41,517 nucleotides of DNA from Thermaceae bacterium (GTDB lineage: Bacteria; Deinococcota; Deinococci; Deinococcales; Marinithermaceae): contig JALSRQ010000119.1 of assembly GCA_026984675.1 (NCBI GenBank), positions 1-41,517 on the forward strand. The letters run 5' to 3'. The notes beneath the pieces are model-generated. The model was given only the letters and a program-made list of their open reading frames with translations, made no database searches and was not told the origin of the DNA. This document shows, piece after piece, positions 38,476-41,517 of the stretch (its first letter is position 1; each line of letters starts with the position of its first letter). The position numbers were made by a program, and so were the translations under genes.

Positions 38476-39881
38476 GCACGCTCTGGATCGTGGTGACGCT
38501 GGCCCTCGGCGGGCTGGGGGTGGCCCTGGCGGCGCCCCTCCTGCCCCGGCGGGCGGGGGTCTTGGGGGGGGCGACGCTGGCGCTCTTTGCCCTCACCGCC
38601 CTCCTGTCCCTGGCCGCCTACCGCGAGAACGCGGTGATCTTCGGCTCCCTCGAGGCCGCCCCCCTGACCGCGGTGGCGGCGCTGCTGCTCTCGGCGGCGG
38701 GGTTCTTCGTGGCCTGGGGGAACCTGGTCCGGCCCGAGACGCTCAGGGGCGGCCCCGGCGAGTTCTACGCCTTCCTGCTTTGGGGGGCGCTCGGGGGGGT
38801 GCTCCTGGTGGGGGCCAACAACCTGCTGCTCTTCTTCCTGGGGCTTGAGCTCTCCTCCTACGCCACCTACGTGATCGCCGCCTACGACCGCGACCGGCGG
38901 GAGAGCGCCGAGGGCGGGATCAAGTACCTGATCCTGGGGGCGCTGGCCTCGGCCACCCTCCTCTACGGCTTCGCCCTGGTCTACGCCGGCACCGGCAGCA
39001 TCGAGTTCGTCAAGATCCGGGCCGCGCTCGCCCACGGCGCCCCCCTCCTCGCCGAGCTGGGGCTGGCCCTGGCGCTGGTGGGGCTCGGGTTCAAGCTGGC
39101 GCTGGTGCCGTTCCACGCCTGGGTCCCCGACGCCTACCAGGGGGCCCGCCCGGTGGGGGCGGCCTTCCTGGCCTCGGCCCCCAAGATCGCGGTGGGGCTG
39201 GGGCTCGCCGCCCTTTTGGTCAAGGGCTTCGCCCCCCTCTCGGTGGCCGGGGGCTGGATCCTGGCGCTGGCGGTGCTCTCGTTCGTGCTCGGCAACCTCT
39301 GGGCGCTGGGGCAGGAGAACCTGAAGCGCCTCTTGGCCTACTCGACGATCGCCCACATGGGCTACCTGGCCCTCGGCCTCTCGGTGGGCGGGGCGTTCGG
39401 GTTCGCCGCCAGCGGCTACTACCTGCTCGCCTACCTGCTGGCGGGGACGGCGGCGTTCTTCGCCCTCGAGGCCGCCGAGGCCGCCGGCGTGCCCGCCACC
39501 CTGGCCGGCTGGAAGGGGCTCTTTCGGCGCGCCCCGGCGCTCGCCGTGCTGTTCGCCCTGGCCCTGCTCTCGCTGGCGGGGGTGCCCGGCCTGGCGGGCT
39601 TCCTGGCCAAGCTCTACGTCTTTGCCGGCACCGCCCAGGCGGGGCTCTACGGGGTCCTGGTGGCGGCGGTGGTGACCACCATCCTGGGCTACTTCTACTA
39701 CTTCCGGGTGCTGGCGGCGGCGTTCCTCGAGGCCCCCGCCGAGGAGACCGCCCTGGCCACCAACCCCGCCGCCCTCTCGCTGCTCTTCGTCCTCGCCGCC
39801 CTCACCGTCCTCTTCGGGGTCTGGCCGGGGGCCGCCTTCGCCGCCCTCCGCCACGCCTTCGCGGTGTTGCTCGGCCTCTAG
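38472..39881 (+). CDS. nuoN: NADH-quinone oxidoreductase subunit N (Nqo14)
   Basis: A 469-residue antiporter-like subunit and the last gene of the operon. The conserved glutamate segment is LLLFFLGLELSSYATYVIAA near residue 118. KLALVPFHAWVPDAYQGA near 205 and LKRLLAYSTIAHMGYLALG near 282 are diagnostic. No clear terminator follows; a T-run GGTTTTTCTC begins right at the stop, but no stem precedes it. Confidence 0.95.
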   Translation: MSTLWIVVTLALGGLGVALAAPLLPRRAGVLGGATLALFALTALLSLAAYRENAVIFGSLEAAPLTAVAALLLSAAGFFVAWGNLVRPETLRGGPGEFYAFLLWGALGGVLLVGANNLLLFFLGLELSSYATYVIAAYDRDRRESAEGGIKYLILGALASATLLYGFALVYAGTGSIEFVKIRAALAHGAPLLAELGLALALVGLGFKLALVPFHAWVPDAYQGARPVGAAFLASAPKIAVGLGLAALLVKGFAPLSVAGGWILALAVLSFVLGNLWALGQENLKRLLAYSTIAHMGYLALGLSVGGAFGFAASGYYLLAYLLAGTAAFFALEAAEAAGVPATLAGWKGLFRRAPALAVLFALALLSLAGVPGLAGFLAKLYVFAGTAQAGLYGVLVAAVVTTILGYFYYFRVLAAAFLEAPAEETALATNPAALSLLFVLAALTVLFGVWPGAAFAALRHAFAVLLGL

Positions 39882-39903
39882 GTTTTTCTCACCGCCCTGG
39901 GCT

Positions 39904-39909
39904 AGGCTT
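39904..39909 (+). promoter_or_regulatory. -10 box of LptA-like gene (leaderless type)
   Basis: TAGGCT ends 6 nt before the ATG at 39916, the same geometry as at 27932. No -35 is recognised. A separate promoter here would uncouple the envelope genes from the nuo operon. Confidence 0.45.
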
Positions 39910-39915
39910 GGATGG

Positions 39916-40545
39916 ATGCGGAGCCTAGCCCTCTTTCTCGCCCTCGGCCTGGCCCTGGCCGCCGAGTTCGCCGCCTTCACGGTGGAGCCCGCCGGCGACC
40001 AGGTGGTCGACCTCACCACCGGGGTCACCACCCTGCCCTCGGGCGGCCGGCTGGTCGACGCCGAGCGGGGCCTGGTCCTGGTCGCCGACTTCATCGAGTA
40101 CAAGGAGGGGGCGTTCGTCCGGGCCAAGAAGGCCCGGCTGGACCAGGGGAAGGTGCACTTTGAGGCCGGCGCCCTCGACTACCGGGTGGCCGCCGGGCGG
40201 GTCCGCCTCACCGGCGGGGTGGCCTTCTCGGCCCCGTTCCTAAAGGGCCTCAAGGCCGACGCCGGCCGCCTCGACCTGAAGGCGCGGGTGGCCGTCCTCA
40301 CCGGGCACGTCGCCAGCCAGGACCCGGCCTTCACCGCCCGGACCCTGGTCGCCGACACCCGCACCGGGGAGGTCCTCCTCCTCGGCGACTTCGCCTACCG
40401 GGACCCCGGGCTCGGGATCGAGCTCACCGGGAAGGGGAAGGACGCCCGGCTCTACCTCAAGCTCGCCGAGGGGAAGGAGCCCGAGGTCCGCACCGCGGTG
40501 CCCCCCGAGGTGCTCCGTCGGCTCACCGCCTTCCTGAAGGAGTAG
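39916..40545 (+). CDS. LptA/OstA-like periplasmic protein
   Basis: A 209-residue exported protein. The signal peptide (RSLALFLALGLALAAE) is followed by an all-beta repeat region: LVLVADFIEYKEGAFVRAKK near residue 55, KVHFEAGALDYRVAAGRVRL near 77 and VLTGHVASQDPAFTARTLVAD near 127. The pattern of short strands with a repeating D-G-x-A turn fits the OstA/LptA jelly-roll that carries lipopolysaccharide or other amphiphiles across the periplasm. The next gene, 4 nt later, also looks like an envelope protein. Thermales lack classical LPS, so the cargo is unknown. The family call rests on pattern, not on a diagnostic motif. Confidence 0.65.
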   Translation: MRSLALFLALGLALAAEFAAFTVEPAGDQVVDLTTGVTTLPSGGRLVDAERGLVLVADFIEYKEGAFVRAKKARLDQGKVHFEAGALDYRVAAGRVRLTGGVAFSAPFLKGLKADAGRLDLKARVAVLTGHVASQDPAFTARTLVADTRTGEVLLLGDFAYRDPGLGIELTGKGKDARLYLKLAEGKEPEVRTAVPPEVLRRLTAFLKE

Positions 40546-40549
40546 CCGG

Positions 40550-41517
40550 GTGGGCCGCGCCCTCGCCCTCGGCGTCCTCCTGGGGCTGGCGCTGGCGGCC
40601 GGCTGCCCGTCCGCCCCCTACGCCCTCAAGACCCCGCTGGGGCGGTTGGTGGGGGCGGGGCTCGTCTACCAGGGGGGCGCCCTCACCCTGACCGGGGCCT
40701 GCCTCGAGGCCGAGGGGCTCCGCTTCCAAAGCCCCCGGATCGTCTACCGGAAGGCGAGCGGCCGGCTTTCGGCCCGCGCTCCCCGGGGCGAGCTCCGGGG
40801 CTTTCGCTTCCAGGCCAAAAGCCTCACCGCCGACGACGGGCGGGTCGAGCTGGCCGACGCCCGCTTCGTTCGCGGCGGGCTCAGGGTGACCGCCCGGCGG
40901 GCCCGGGTGGAGGGGGCGGCGGTGGTGCTCGCCGAGCTCGCCGCCCGCACCCCCCGCTACCGCTTCACCGCCGCCCGCGGCCGGCTGGCGGGCGGGCGGT
41001 TCGTGGCCGAGGGGGTGGCCGGCACCCCCTGCCGGGCCGGCGACGCCCTCGCCCTCTCCGGCCGGCGGGCGGTGTTCGACGTCGCCACCGGCCGCCTGCT
41101 GATGGAGGCGAGCGAGGTCCGCTACTACGGGGTCTGCCTGGCCCGGCCGGCCCGGCTCCTCCTCGACACCCGCAGGCCCCCGCGGCTCGCCCTCCCCTTA
41201 AGGTTCTCGCTGGAGGAGGGGCTGAGCCTCGGGGTCGAGGGGCTGCCCCTGCCGGAGGAGGGGGTCCCCTTGGGCGAGGGGCGGACCCGCCTCACCCTGC
41301 TGGCCGAGCACCTCGGCGGCGGGGGGGCCGGGGTGACCTTCGGCCTGGCGCGGGAGGGCGCCGGGTTCCGGATGGGGCTCGACGCCGGCGGCGGGTTCGC
41401 CCTCAAGGTCTGGGCCCCCGGGGTCCGCACCGAGCGCCGGGCCGACGGCACCGCCTACCTGGCGCTGGCCCCCGCCTTCGCCCTGGGCCCCCTCACCCTG
41501 GCCCCCACGGTGGCGAC
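40550..41517 (+). CDS. exported envelope protein, LptD/OstA-like, partial
   Basis: The open frame starts with GTG at 40550 and runs past the right edge; 322 codons are visible. A signal peptide-like start (ALALGVLLGLALAAGC) is followed by beta-rich repeats: RLVGAGLVYQGGALTLTGAC, LRFQSPRIVYRKASGRLSA and VELADARFVRGGLRVTARRA. From about residue 190 the protein changes to alternating beta-strand segments (LPLRFSLEEGLSLGVEGLP, LTLAPTVA) that could begin an outer-membrane barrel. This plan, an OstA-like N-terminus followed by a barrel, matches LptD. Cysteines occur near residues 17, 45, 160 and 200. The assignment is tentative because the C-terminus is missing. Confidence 0.55.
   Translation, partial: MGRALALGVLLGLALAAGCPSAPYALKTPLGRLVGAGLVYQGGALTLTGACLEAEGLRFQSPRIVYRKASGRLSARAPRGELRGFRFQAKSLTADDGRVELADARFVRGGLRVTARRARVEGAAVVLAELAARTPRYRFTAARGRLAGGRFVAEGVAGTPCRAGDALALSGRRAVFDVATGRLLMEASEVRYYGVCLARPARLLLDTRRPPRLALPLRFSLEEGLSLGVEGLPLPEEGVPLGEGRTRLTLLAEHLGGGGAGVTFGLAREGAGFRMGLDAGGGFALKVWAPGVRTERRADGTAYLALAPAFALGPLTLAPTVA

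Noticed and set aside
38328-40127. 599-codon minus-strand frame across nuoM-nuoN and the LptA-like gene
   Set aside because: It is very rich in Gly, Glu, Gln, Arg and Pro, as expected for an antisense shadow of high-GC membrane-protein genes; the plus-strand nuo genes are unmistakable.
1-41517. CRISPR array, tRNA or rRNA genes
   Set aside because: No regularly spaced repeats and no tRNA or rRNA sequences were found in the gaps between genes.

Overview
The window is high-GC DNA with densely packed genes that mostly overlap by 4 nt (ATGA/GTGA). It looks chromosomal and from the Thermales (Deinococcus-Thermus). The strongest clue is a 27-residue gene at 23026-23109 for ribosomal protein Thx, a small 30S protein typical of Thermus relatives. 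The complex I genes are in Thermus order, and several genes have a TAnnnT -10 box only 6-8 nt before the start codon, as leaderless transcripts do. I cannot name the genus; a marine relative such as Oceanithermus or Marinithermus would fit.

Layout. (1) 1-8835: a cell-wall sugar salvage locus. A minus-strand gntR-anmK-nagA operon diverges from a plus-strand operon of serine hydrolase, murQ, secreted nagZ and a sugar ABC importer that lacks its own ATPase. (2) 8671-12655: a perfect-looking 1910-bp tandem duplication spliced into the 3' end of the second permease gene. Each unit carries a surface lipoprotein gene of beta-helix type, a short unexplained ORF, and a foreign gene start fused in frame to another copy of the permease tail. 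The third tail differs from the first two mostly at synonymous sites, so the array looks like imported DNA. (3) 12656-22646: one plus-strand operon with a ribose-type ABC importer, methylthioribose kinase (mtnK), methylthioribose-1-phosphate isomerase (mtnA), a transketolase split into two genes, a RuBisCO-like protein and a SorC-family regulator. I see this as the best candidate for an undescribed system: import and breakdown of 5-methylthioribose, 5-deoxyribose or a related pentose by a thiamine-diphosphate route. (4) 22665-23165: rpsT and thx with promoter and terminator. (5) 23175-27911, minus strand: deoC-maf-mreC-mreD-pbp2-minC, a cell shape and division operon. (6) 27944-29853: an ornithine-cyclodeaminase-family gene and a secreted cell-wall amidase, convergent. 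(7) 29969-39881: nuoABCDHIJKLMN. The NADH-oxidising module nuoEFG, which sits between nqo4 and nqo8 in Thermus thermophilus, is absent. (8) 39916-41517: an LptA-like protein and the start of a second envelope protein.

How the parts work together. Region 1 would release, import and convert peptidoglycan amino sugars to GlcNAc-6-phosphate and glucosamine-6-phosphate. Region 3 would import a modified pentose, phosphorylate it at C1, isomerise it to a ketose 1-phosphate, rearrange it with the RuBisCO-like protein and cleave it with transketolase. Regions 4-8 are mostly housekeeping. The complex I operon may encode an 11-subunit, non-NADH form, or its missing subunits may lie elsewhere.
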